Assembly: GCA_010279815.1 (NCBI GenBank)
Contig: QEOQ01000345.1
Span: 405,556-469,555 of the forward strand
DNA from: Brachionus plicatilis
Lineage: Eukaryota; Rotifera; Eurotatoria; Ploima; Brachionidae
DNA length: 64,000 nucleotides
Reading direction: 5' to 3'
Both the position numbers and the translations under genes were made by a program. The notes under the pieces were generated by a model, which was given only the letters and a program-made list of their open reading frames with translations, was not told the origin of the DNA and made no database searches. The first letter of the stretch is position 1; each line of letters opens with the position of its first letter. This document shows positions 37,474 to 48,982 of this stretch, one piece after another.

Positions 37474-40400
37474 TTAAATTTCGGCTTCACTTATTGGCAT
37501 ACTAATTATAGCTGTAATTATTGGTACATTTGCATTCTTCTTGCACAACAAAACCTATCATATAAGAAAGTATGAAAATATTTCTTTAAAAAAATTTTAA
37601 AATTTACTTTGATATTGTCCGAGATTAGCTGATTTGATACTGCGTGCACAAATGTACTGAAAGGGTACTCTATTCCAGGAACAAGAATAGGTAACTAATT
37701 AGGTTTTAAATTAATTATTTATATTTATATTAAAACCAAATTAATATCTACTTCTATAAATGACTTGGATATTCTATACAGTTTTTCATCATAAATAAAA
37801 GTCATGAATAAATTCAGACAAGGTTGATTATTTGAGATGTTATGAACTTTGACAATCAGCTTGAAAGTAGGCCCTATGCCTTGAATCTAAAAAATTTTTG
37901 ACATTAATTGCATAAAAATCATCAATTGACAAATTACTTGTGCATTAATTTTCAATGGTTCGTTTGGATTAGTGGATATGGGTGTAGATGATGTTTGTAA
38001 TGATCTCAAAAACTCTTTAGCTGCTTTGATCCTAAATTTATACAGATCCTTTTGAAATGTCTGATGCATTACTTAAAATAATTTTTAAAACATTAAGCTA
38101 TTTTGAATTCTAATGAAATTACAAGTTCCATTTTCTCTTTCTCTGGTTGTTTGATCTACGTAAAGCTTAGTTTTTTTTGGCACGTCAAGTTTTTTGAGCT
38201 GCGCCTCGGGCGGTCCCCGATGCGCGTCTTTCACCGAAAGCTCAGCAGTACGCTTCAAAATTTTGATTATTAATCCTCCATCTATTCAAAAAAATAAAAC
38301 TTTAAAAAATTAGCTATTTTTATCTCATTCTTACTTCTAGTTGTCATTACTAGATTGGAATCCTCTCGACCAAATTTTCCAAATTTAATGCCGACCACAG
38401 CATCTTGTGTTTTAAACTTACTAAGGACATTTTTTTCATTGTAAATGTGAACCTCGTTATTAGTCAATGATAAAATATATCCTTGTATTCCTTTTGATTT
38501 GATTTCAAAAGAACTTGTAGTTATTATGTCCGCAGGCATTTCAAGTTTCCAAATTTTTTTTCCCTTTGTTGTAAAGCAATTAACAAACCGGTCCATGCAG
38601 GCCACAATTACATTTTTGCCGGACTTTTCAATACCGACTATTTGAGAACCGAGTGGTATTGAAACTTTGGGAGCTTTGAAACCGCGTTTAAATGTGTACA
38701 AGCATCCATCTCGGCAAGCAGCTATAATTCTATACTCTACATCAAAAAGACCAGCAGCATTCAAAAAAACTGGTACGTGTGGACACTCCATCTACAATGA
38801 ATTTTTTAAATTAATTTATAATAAAAATAAAATTTAATTAAATAGTTATCGGATGAATTTTATTTTTTTCACATTTAAAAAAAATAAAAGAATATACAAA
38901 TGTGTGACTGGATAAGGTTGGAGAAAATGCGCACTTCATTCTTTATTTATTATTCTTTTTTTCTTTAATTTTAAAAAAATGTTAACGTTGTCCTCTTTAA
39001 AAATTGTAATTATAGCTTTTTTTATATTTTAAAATATTTTAGCGAATTATTTTAATTAAGAAATTATTCAAAATTTACAATGAAACATCCTTATTTAATT
39101 TTTGAATCGTTTACTTTTTTTAAAAATAATTAATATAATAATACTCATAAAATAATTAGATAAAGAAATAAAATCCAAAAGCTAACCTTACCTTCGTATA
39201 AAAAGACGTTTTTTCATTATTGAGAAGTTAATATATATTTTTGAAAAATTATAATGAATTAAAATACAATTTTTAAAAATTATTTTTTTAAATTTTTTTT
39301 AGCCTAGAAGTTCTAGGTGAGAGTTACAAATTTTATACAGGGATATCTTTTTTGTAGATTAGAGAGTATATCAAAGTTTTCATTGTCTATTAAACGAAAT
39401 AGCGGAACAGATCGTACTAAAATGCGAAAATTATTTTTACGGGATGCATCAAAAATTTGGAAAATGGATAGCTATAAAATATTAAAGACTTTATCAAATT
39501 TGTAAAAAATATGGAAAAGACAAAAAAAAATATGACATTTAAAATGGCAATTTCCTATGCAGATAAAATTTTCGACTTTTCGGCATATTTTTTTACGCTT
39601 AAACTTTAAAAAATTTTAATTTCAGCACATCTTTTGAAATCTAAAATACACATTGATTTAAAACTAAGCATATATAACTTCTTAACTTCTTTTTCAATCC
39701 TGTATCTAAATTTAAAAATTAGATTCAGTTTGATTCTTGTTTTTTTGCGAGAATTAATCAAGTCAAATAAGTTTAAATCATTTAACTTTAGGATAAATTG
39801 ATCTTACCGTAGCCAAAATTGTAAACGCTTCTGTATCAATAATGTATATGTTCTTCAATTCTGTTCCAACAACCAAGCAATTGATGGCATCCTCATCGGA
39901 AGAGTTCTTGTTAATTTTAGCCAAGCATGTTATGTTAACCTTTTTTAATAAACAGTTTTATTTAAAAGAAAGATAATATATTAATATATACTTGTTTTTT
40001 AGGCTCAACATTTTTAAACACATCAATAAATCTTCTAGCTTCTTCATTATTTAAACCAAGTAATCTATAGTTAAATTTAATTAAAAATGATCTCATTCTA
40101 AAATTAATTTTACAATAATGATCGATTGCTAAGAGTTATTTGGCCATCTCGACGAATATCCTCTAAAGTTTCTTGCATTGTAGAAACGTCCACAGTTCCC
40201 TATTTAAAAAATTATTAAAAACAATTGCTAATTAGCAGAGCTTGTCAAAAGTCAAAAAAAACTTAGAAATTTGCAAAATTTGGTTGTAAAATTAAAATTT
40301 AAAATTAAAATTAAAAGTCAAATTTTAATTTAAAAATTTTTTTTTAAATGAAATTTCTTTAAAAAAACCTTTAAAATTTAAAAGTCAGAACTGATTTTCT

Positions 40401-40958
40401 AAATTGAAGTCAATCTGATTTAACTTTTGACTAACTGTCATTAATTAAATGTCAAATAAATTATACCTCTTTTGCCTTGGCCCATATGTCTTTTTCAACG
40501 CCGCTCACATCGACTTGTGGCAATGTAAATTGAAAACTTGGCTTCAAGTTTTTATAAGCATAGATACAAGATCCGGACGCAACACCAATTGCAGGAACCC
40601 TCGGATTCAAGTTGTCCATATAAAAAGAGATAATAGCTGTTGGCACATCGACTAGATTGTTTTCTTTGATTAAAGATGCTCCTTTGAAAACTTTTAACTT
40701 TAGCTCGCTTTTAACATTGCTGTAGTTGGCCGTGACCAATTTGTTATCACCATCAGCCTGGATGTCAGCCAATTCTATAGATCCTGAGTGAGAATTGGTT
40801 CCAGCTACTGGGTCATAATATGCATTTAGCCAGTCGCTGTCACTAGATTAATATCAATGCTTAATTTTTTACTTAATCAAATAATTATATTTATCCTACT
40901 AGACAATAGCCTGGGATTTGGGCGACTTTTTTTCTTCAGCAATAGATTGTTTATCCAT
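37474..40958 (-). CDS. BBS1: Bardet-Biedl syndrome 1 protein homologue, 11 exons, 592 aa
   Basis: BBS1 is a subunit of the BBSome, the coat complex that moves membrane proteins in and out of cilia. Exons on the minus strand: 40900-40958, 40467-40842, 40114-40199, 39992-40064, 39808-39939, 38335-38791, 38123-38281, 37938-38071, 37752-37886, 37608-37694, 37474-37554. All phases join and give 592 residues, as expected for BBS1 (human about 593). Recognisable blocks include SDSDWLNAYYDP near the N-terminus, YKNLKPSFQFTLPQ, GTELKNIYIIDTEAFTILA, VPVFLNAAGLFDVEYRI, LVMTTR followed by GGLIIKILKRTAE, the MHQTFQKDLY helix and PLKINAQ-IQGIGPTFKL of the C-terminal domain. The N-terminal two thirds form the beta-propeller, followed by the GAE-like domain. 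Intron 2 carries a diverged GTCCGGAC-type repeat. The assignment is firm. Confidence 0.96.
40237..40437. repeat. Diverged GTCCGGAC-family inverted repeat in BBS1 intron 2
   Basis: It starts AGAGCTTGTCAAAAGTCAAA and ends with TTAACTTTTGACTAACT; both ends match the family ends loosely, while the core has decayed to A/T-rich sequence. It is entirely intronic. Confidence 0.4.
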
Positions 40959-42227
40959 TTTACAAAAAGTAAAATTGATTAATTTATGCCAACATAAATT
41001 TTTTTTGATTCACCTTAGCCTTGACTCACTAAGATTAAACGAAGTTGCTTGGCAACTACTTTATTAAATTTGAGGAAATTTGCATTTAATTTTAGTTTTC
41101 GATAATTTTCATTTAAAATTTTATTTTATTTTTTTCTTTCAATATTTTCTAATCATTTTATTTAAATTCTCAAATTTGTGAAAAATTCAATTTTTAAGCA
41201 TCCAATAAAAATAGATGAAAAAAAATTGAATTTAAGTTTCACCTGATGAATAAGGTTTGTATAAGACTAGCAATTGTTTTTGTAACTAAATTAACTTTTT
41301 TTTTCCTTAATAAAATATTTTTTATAAAATTATTTTTTGCTTATAAATAAATGTAATCTTTTCAAATATATTACTTTTGTTTTTTTTTTCATAAAAATCA
41401 TTAAAGACATAAAATTTATTGAAAATTTTTTTTATTTAAATCCGATAAAAATGGATCGCAAGAAATGGCAAAATAGAGGAAACTTTTTAAAAATATATAT
41501 TAAAATGAAACAAAGAAATTCTTTATTTTTTTTTTAAAATATTTTCCAGAATAAATTCACAAAACCGGGGAACATTAAACGTTTGTTGTGTCAGGTCTCA
41601 AGCTTAAGCTATTAAATGCTTTTTTTGGATATCTAGATTTTTTCATATTTTTAAAATCAGGAAATTGAAAATTTATTTGGTGATAAAAAAGGAATCGTTC
41701 AATTTTTTATTAAATTTGGCTTAAGCCAAAAAATTTTAATCATTTTTGCCAATTTTCCATCAAAAAAAAAATCAAAATAATATTATAATTAATTCATATC
41801 TCGGAAAAAAAGGGTTAAAATTTTATCCTTGATAAACGAGTCTGCTTTTCATATTCAAATCCCGTCAGAAATCCTCTTTAGTTTTGTTTTATAAAATCTA
41901 ATGAGACTGATAGCTTGGTAGTCAAATGGATTGATACTTTGCTTGGAAACGAAGTCAATAAGTTGCTCAGAATGATGTTAACTCTAGGTTTAATTAATTT
42001 TCTTAGTTTTTTATAAATATTATTTCTAAATTATTTTATTTCTTTTATGACTAAATTAATTAATAAATTAGTTCAATCGGTTCCCAAAAAGCCGGTTGAT
42101 TTAACTCAATTCATACATGGTATACATGAATCTTTTTCATTCAATCGGCAATAGTCAGTTTTAAAACTGTAATTATCTATATTTTTTTCACAACTTGAAA
42201 AAAATTTGTTTTTACATTAAGGCTTAC
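40959..42227. other. AT-rich spacer upstream of BBS1
   Basis: This contains the BBS1 promoter region and otherwise A/T-rich sequence without a recognisable gene. A 66-codon frame at 41337-41537 is of simple Lys/Asn/Phe composition and is not supported. Confidence 0.5.
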
Positions 42228-42560
42228 ATAAACAAAAAAAACACTTTGTTCCAAAATATCCAATAGCGCATAGACACACAAATCCATTCAGATTGTTGAC
42301 ACATGTTGCGTCATTTATACAGTTAGTACTAGTACAATGACTTAAAAAAATTTTAATTTTAAAAAAGAAAAATCTTATCGATTATTGTTGATGTGCATTA
42401 TTTTCTAGTCAATCCAAGGCATAATCAGTGGGTAGACTACAAATATTATTTTTGTAGAAAGCAAGTTAACAAAATTCATTTCCCATACATTTGCTTGAGC
42501 AAATATTTTTCTCAATTTTAAAGGACTGCTACCAGGGACCAAACTGAAAGTGACGAAAGG
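42228..42560 (-). pseudogene. EGF-like and Cys-rich gene remnant
   Basis: At 42228-42340 the minus strand encodes one clear EGF-like module: six Cys in the order and spacing of the family, with CVNNLNGFVCLC and GYFGTKC. An AG acceptor precedes it and a GTAAGC donor follows, so it looks like an exon. Upstream (about 42400-42500) a second Cys-rich stretch, CSSKCMGNEFC then a stop codon then YKNNICSL, resembles a PAN/apple-type fragment and is broken by stops. No further exons were found on either side. It is most likely a decaying piece of an extracellular protein gene. Confidence 0.45.
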
Positions 42561-42914
42561 AACTAACTTCCCTTTAAGCAACTTGAACGATCAATGCTAT
42601 CTGATTTTAGGCTATTTTTGTTAATTAAAAAAAGCAAACAAAGCAAAAATTTTTTTTTCATTTTTAGAAAAGGGTTTCATTTGACAATTTAATAAAAGTG
42701 AATTTTTTTAAAATATTTCAAATTAATTTTATTTTATTTTTATTTTGTAGGTTTCAAATAATAATTTTGATCGAGCAGTTTTATCATGAATTTTGCCTAA
42801 TATTTTAATTTATTAAAAATAGATTTAAAGTTTTTTTTAGTTATAGAATTTTTTGTAAAAGTATTTTTTCAAAGTTAGCATATAATGCTTAGCTTAATTT
42901 TTAATCAAAATCTA

Positions 42915-43181
42915 TATATATATTTTTAAGGTAAAATCTGCATTCTATCGATGCAGATTTTATCATGATGCTTAGTTGTTAAAACATTTATTTAATAAAT
43001 ATTTCCGATCATGATCATTAAATTTTGACCATAAACTTAAATTTCCCTTAGATTTGGTTTTTTATTAAAAATCTTGAAAATCATGAAGCTTTTGCTTTTA
43101 CTTAAAATTTTAATGAAAGTTATTAGCAATTTTTATTTTAGTTTGTAGAACTAAATAAATATCTGACAAAATTAAACCTGT
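42915..43181. repeat. Direct duplication, copy 1 (left of assembly gap)
   Basis: It matches 43756-44022 at nearly every base; only a handful of substitutions were noted (for example TATCG against TATTG). Both copies include the stem-loop TAAAATCTGCAT...ATGCAGATTTTA. Copy 1 runs straight into the run of N. Confidence 0.9.
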
Positions 43182-43288
43182 NNNNNNNNNNNNNNNNNNN
43201 NNNNNNNNNNNNNNNNNNNNNNNNNNNNNNNNNNNNNNNNNNNNNNNNNNNNNNNNNNNNNNNNNNNNNNNNNNNNNNNNNNNNNNNN
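43182..43288. other. Assembly gap (107 N)
   Basis: A run of unknown bases. The same ~267-bp sequence abuts it on the left and reappears 468 bp to its right. Confidence 1.
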
Positions 43289-43755
43289 TTTTAAATTTTT
43301 TTCCAGTAATTTTCTAAATTAACGTATAGAGCAGTATATTTGTAAAACTTTATTTACATTTAAGTAATTTACTGAAACTTAAGTAAATCACTTTTTGAGT
43401 TAGCCTGTGAAGTAGGTGTTTTCAGTGTCCTGTTTGCAACTGCACTACCCGATGTTTAAAGAAAAGATGCAGTTGTAAAAAGGCTTAATTTTTTATATAT
43501 TTTAAGATATATCATGATAGATCATGGAGGTAACGGTGCTTGTAAGGATAAACAAATAAAGAAAACTATTACTGTATTATTACTTATACTAACTATTTTG
43601 TAAATTTACTAAAACCTCTTTTTATTTACAGTAAATTACTAAAACAAATAAAAAAACAGTAAAAAAGTAAAACAGTATTTTTTCTATTTAATTTTAGAAA
43701 TTTACTGGTCACTCAGTAATTTTACAAATTTACGTGTTTTATAAATTTACGTTAA
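43289..43755. mobile_element. Truncated inverted-repeat element next to the gap
   Basis: The left part (CCAGTAATTTTCTAAATTA near 43303) matches the complement of the right part (AATTTTAGAAATTTACTGG near 43691). The right end continues through ACAAATTTACGTG and AAATTTACGTTAAC. The left end of the pairing is lost in the N run. The ends are rich in TTTACGT, like the elements at 23237 and 59057. Confidence 0.55.
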
Positions 43756-44022
43756 CATATATATTTTTTAGGTAAAATCTGCATTCTATTGATGCAGATT
43801 TTATCATGATGCTTAGTTGTTAAAACATTTATTTAATAAATATTTCCGATCATGATCATTAAATTTAGACAATAAACTTAAATTTCCTTTAGATTTGGTT
43901 TTTTATTAAAAATCTTGAAAATCATGAAGCTTTTGCTTTTACTTAAAATTTTAATGAAAGTTATTAGCAATTTTTATTTTAGTTTGTAGAACTAAATAAA
44001 TATCTGACAAAACTAAACCTGT
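43756..44022. repeat. Direct duplication, copy 2 (right of assembly gap)
   Basis: The second copy of 42915-43181, offset by 841 bases. Beyond 44022 the sequence continues uniquely towards the small gene at 44290. Confidence 0.9.
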
Positions 44023-44289
44023 TTTATTTTCAGAACAGAAAAAAGACTATTCTCCATTAAGGATTTTTTGGATTTTTTACATAGTATAAAATCAATTCCT
44101 ATGTATTATGTAGTTCTTAAAATCATTCTTTACAAATAGAAAAAAACTTAAGTAGTCATTTTTCAGATCTGATTAAAAATTCTTTATAGAAACATATGAG
44201 GCATGAGTAAGAAGATAAAAGAGGCATCAGATTTAATTCTTAAATTAAACTTAAATTAAAATTAGTTTCAAAATAAAAAATTAAACAAA

Positions 44290-44928
44290 ATGAAAATTAT
44301 CCTCGAAATATATATTAAAATCATTATTTTAAAATTTGTGTGTACTAATTTGGAAGAAAAAGTAAACTTGTAGACAAAAATAAATTTAGACTTATTGTTT
44401 AAGTTTTCAGGTAGGTCGAATAGCGCAATTAGATGAGCTTATATACGACCCTTATATTTTAAAAGCAATTGCTTTTAGTGTTAACTCAAAAGATCTTGTT
44501 TATCAGCAAATTTTGGTAAAATTATCAGTATTTTTTAGTTTATTTTTAAACAAATATCAAAGGAAGAGCTAATTGAACGAATCGATTTAAAAAAATCAAT
44601 GTTTAAAGACAAAATTTCTCAAAAGTATTTCAAATAATTTTTATTTAGAGTTAAAAATAATTTTTTTTAAAGAAACTTCGAATATTATGTTTATATTTTG
44701 GAAAATGTAAGAAAATATACATCAAAGTGGCTAACAGAGGAAATAAATCATCTAATAGATAAATCCTACGCAAAGCCTGATGATATGAATATTATTTCAA
44801 AAAAGAACATAGCTAATTTTGTTTACCACACTGCGGCAGAATATGCCATTGACCTGGTGTTAAATGGACAAGATACTTCGATGGCTGGTTGGAAAGCAAA
44901 AAAAAAACTAAACAAAGACGAACTTTAA
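44290..44928 (+). CDS. Small unrecognised protein, 4 exons, about 164 aa
   Basis: The coding exons are 44411-44515, 44563-44624 and 44673-44928, with phase-matched GT..AG introns of only 47-48 nt. The first exon is less sure: ATG 44290 to 44361 followed by GTAAAC in phase 0 and a 49-nt intron. The protein is polar and helical, with RIAQLDELIYDPYILKAIAF, then ILENVRKYTSKWLTEEINHL, and near the end NFVYHTAAEYAIDLVLNGQD and a basic tail. The exon structure and composition argue that it is a real conserved gene, but I cannot name the family. It converges on WDR27, whose stop codon is 16 nt away. Confidence 0.6.
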
Positions 44929-44944
44929 AATTTTATTGGCATTT

Positions 44945-47900
44945 TTAATTAATATGGTAATCATATATTTTTCCATCCTGAGTACCACACAAGAGCTAAA
45001 TAAACATTTTTTAAATTAATTTAAAATTTTTTAAAAATAAAAGCTAACTACTTGGGATTTTTTTGGATTAAATTGAGCACAAGAAACATTATCAGAAAAA
45101 ACACCGTATTTTTTAACTATTCCATTCATTCTCAAATCATATACCAAAGTCTAAAATTTTTTTATATAAATTAGCTATCAATTTTATTTTGCATAAATTA
45201 CCGATCTATCTTCGGATCCTGCACAAATATAAAAAGAATCTGGTGAAAATGAAACTTTAGTGGGCAAATATCGGTTAATGTGGCTGTCTAATCGACTCAC
45301 ACATCTTAAATTATCTCTGAATAGATTTTTTGAATAAAATTAAATTGTTCCTATTTACTTGGCATTTCTTAAATCCCAAAGTTTGATTCCGTCAGCAACA
45401 GCATTTGATATAAACAAATCATATGATAGTGAGTTGTAATCGCTTTGGTTTTGTGATAACTGATGAAATGGACGCGAATGAGCCTCATGAATAGTAAGAC
45501 AACTTCTGGCTTCGTTCATATCGAATACTTCTATACTCTTATCAGTTCCACCACACAGAACCAAATCTTAAGAATTAAGATTCTTTTATTAAATCTTTTA
45601 TGAAATCTTCTATTAAAATCCTACATGAATAAAATGAATTAATGGTTGACACTGTGGTAATTGATTGAGCAAAAGTTAATTCAAATTTTTTAACAGATTT
45701 TACAAATGAGTTATTCAAATATCTTAATAAAAAATAAGAAAATGTTTAAATTTTCGATTTTAGCTACCTTTGTAGATCATTTTTGTTTGAATCAATGTGA
45801 TATTTGCACAAAAATAAATTTTTATCGGTTCCTAATAGTAAAAATTTATCCAAGTAAAAAAACGAAGCTGCATTCACAGGTTTTCTGATATTAAAACTAG
45901 CCGAGTCTGACAGTTTTATTGATTTAATATCAATCAAAAGATCCATTGGTTTTTTTAGAGACCATAATTTGGCACTTTTGTCATCACTAGCAGAGAGCAA
46001 TAGATTTCCATCATGAGATATATCCACTGAACGAATCGTTTCATTATGGCCATTAAAAACTTGGACAGTCTTTTCCAAATTGTTACTCGGTATGTATTGA
46101 ATCAAATTATCATTCGACACCGCAGCAAAATAATTGCCGTCATCTAAAAAAATAGAAAAATATTTAATTAGTTTAAATTCTAATGAAACTTGACAATAAA
46201 TTTAACAAATTAAAATAGTTGAATTTAAATTTTATAATAGAATAAATTAAAAAACTCAATTATATTAATTTTAATAATTAGTAAATTTTGATCAAAAAAT
46301 TCAATCTTCTTTTATCTTAAAAAAAATTAAATCTTCCTATTATTTTAACCAAAGTTGTTAGTTTATTTAATTATAATAGTTGAAAAAGCAAAAAAAAAAT
46401 CTCATCAAAAAAAATGTTGCTCTTACCTGAAAATCTAAGCAGAGTTAATGGACTTGATTTATCTGTTGAATTTACTTTTTGACAAAGAACAGTTGGAATT
46501 TCGAATTTAAATTGTTTAATTCTTGATTCTAGTTTAGACGGGCCTTGTTTTTGCCTAGAGCTGTTCAAATTATCTAAACTTATCAAACTCGAACTTTTTT
46601 TGTTAATCAAAGGTGTAAATTTTTCCCTAAAATTTAAAATAAAATAAAGCCAAAGCTTTAACAAATGATACCGTTTGACAACTGAGTTGTATCCAGATGA
46701 TTTTATCTTAGAAGTAAAAGTTATCGGTTTATCTTTGGCTGAAATCGAGTTCTTTTTTGTAATATTATTTGTTTTTAAGTACTCGTGCATACTTGTAGCT
46801 AACTTAGGCTTGACAACTTCTTTATCCACAACACCTTCATTTAATGGCGAGTCTTTATTTAGTGCTTTTCTAAAAAAAATTATTTTCATTAAATAAAAAC
46901 TTTTTTTTTCTACTTTGGATGAACTGAGAGATAGTTTTCTCCGAAATCAGCATCTTTATTAAAAGCATTTGTTTGACGCATTTCGGTTTGATTAGCCTGA
47001 ATATCCGCACATTTAAAAACTTTTATCTCATTTTGAAATAAAAATAAAAGGGCCACATTTATTTGTTTTGAATTTAGGAGACTAAACTCAGCCATTTGTG
47101 GAATAATACTTTCATTTGACTTTGCCAAAGGTATGTTTTTTAAATCGATTAAGTAAATTAAATTATTTGTGTAAAAGTCAATCAAAAATAGACAAGAAGA
47201 GGTAGCGCAACTTATGATTGCTTGATCATTTATTCGAAAAACTTGAAGACCTGTACATACTGATAGACCTGATCGGTCAATGTTCTCATCATCTAAATAA
47301 AATTTTTTTTTACAAAACAAATTTTAAATTTGATCAAAAAAACTTTAGATTACTTTTATTTTGTTTTAAAAAATCCACATAAATTTGGACTAAATTTATT
47401 TTATTCAGTAACAGAAACTTATCAGTTTTAAATTTGTAAGAATGAATGGAACCATCAGTTGAGCTTACTAACAAAATTGGTTCATTTTCAAAGCTAACTA
47501 TATTCAGAAACGAATTATTCGATGTATTTTGAATTGAATTAATTGTCTCGTTTTTGCTCAAATCATGACACTGAAAATAAATATTTTTACAAAATTTTCA
47601 GATAAAAAAATTGACAGAAAATGCGAATAAGTAAAATAATTAATTTTTTAAGTCATTGACTTGATTTGACTTATGACTTAAAAACAACTCTGTGTTCAAC
47701 ATGATGCCAATAAGGCCAAAAATATTCTATTTTAAAGAATTTTAAGTATTTTTGATTAAATACCCAAGTATCATATTTTCTAACATTTTTGTACAATATT
47801 TCAGAAAATTAAAAAAAAATTCATTATGAAAATCCAAAATAAAAATTTTAATTCTAATTATTTAATCCACAGAGTCAATTTAAAAAAATATTAAAAAGAA

Positions 47901-48655
47901 AATTTTTTTACTATCTTTAAAACAACAAATTTAAGCTCACTGAGTCGCATTAAATAATGTTTTATTAAAATTTACTTACTATTAATAAATTAGTTTGTGT
48001 TGAAATAATTATAAGATTTTGATTGAATAGGGAATACTCGAAAAAATTAATGCAATCATCCAGCTTTATTTCACCGAATTGAGAGCATGTCTAATTAAAA
48101 ATCATCAGTTGACTTATTTTTCAAAAATTATTTAAAAAATTACGTTAATATCATATAAATTGATCAAAAATGCATTTGATACAGCTATCACTTGGTTTGT
48201 AGGATCAAAGCAACAATTAGTTGGTTCGTATTCGAAACAATTTCTCCCAATTAATTTTCCATCTAGGTCCTTTCCTGAGTCAAGATAAAAATTTATTTAT
48301 TATTTTACCAAAAATTTACCTTCTAGTATTTTTTTTATGTCCCACAAAATCAAACTATCTGAGCTACATGAGCAAAGAAGTTTTTCCTTGGAATTTTCAC
48401 GGCTAAATTTTAAACATTTGATTGATTTTTGGTGCCCCAAAAGACGTATTACCTTTTTATATTTCGGATATAAAGATTTAACAATTAATAAAGTTTATAA
48501 CTAACATTTTGATTTTTTTTGTTGTATTCAATTAACTCAATTTTGACAAAATCTATCAAAAAAGATAGATAATTTTCGCTAAATGCTAATACTGGGCCGA
48601 TTTTAGAAGTTAGCTGGGCAAGCTCGGGGGCAATTTTGCAAATTTGAGTGAGCAT
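44945..48655 (-). CDS. WDR27: WDR27-like WD40-repeat protein, 14 exons, 817 aa
   Basis: Exons on the minus strand: 48506-48655, 48320-48452, 48144-48262, 47980-48090, 47354-47570, 46914-47292, 46672-46869, 46427-46626, 45768-46143, 45625-45722, 45359-45566, 45202-45316, 45052-45150, 44945-44995. Phases join throughout and give 817 residues, close to the length I recall for vertebrate WDR27. WD40 blades are visible from the N-terminus (VIRLLGHQKSIKC ... DSLILWDI) to the C-terminus (GHNETIRSVDISHDG ... SAKLWSL; CGGTDKSIEVFDMNEARSC; VADGIKLWDLRNAK; SFSPDSFYICAGSEDRS). The EAHSRPFHQL block and the LCKYHID segment support WDR27 rather than a generic WD40 protein. A polar low-complexity insert occupies about residues 370-490. 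WDR27 is poorly characterised; scaffold functions are presumed from its WD40 fold. Confidence 0.9.
47641..47692. repeat. Truncated GTCCGGAC-family repeat in a WDR27 intron
   Basis: TTAAGTCATTGACTTGATTTGACTTATGACTTAAAAACAACTCT-type sequence: only the right end (AAACAACTCT) and short GACTT repeats remain. It lies in the intron between 47571 and 47979. Confidence 0.35.
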
Positions 48656-48982
48656 ATTTTTTCGAATTAAAATTTTAAATTAATAAAAAAATTTAAAGCA
48701 TAAATAATTTGCATATTAATTAAAGGAAGCATTCAAATTTGATTCAAATAACCATGGTAACTCAATGTGTATTAATGTTTAAATTTTTGTCTAAAAAATT
48801 CTCGGATTTAATTGTCAATAAATTGACGACAATTAATTTAAAGAATGGCTTTTATAATATTTTATTTATAAAAAATTGATAAATATTTTTAATGCATCGG
48901 TTTTATCTAAATTTCTAGGAAAAATTTAAAAAAAAAATAATTACAATATTAATTTGTAAATTTCCAACAATTCTAAGGTTTT

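Noticed and set aside
39317..39505. 62-codon plus-strand frame inside a BBS1 intron
   Set aside because: Short, A/T-biased, no motif.
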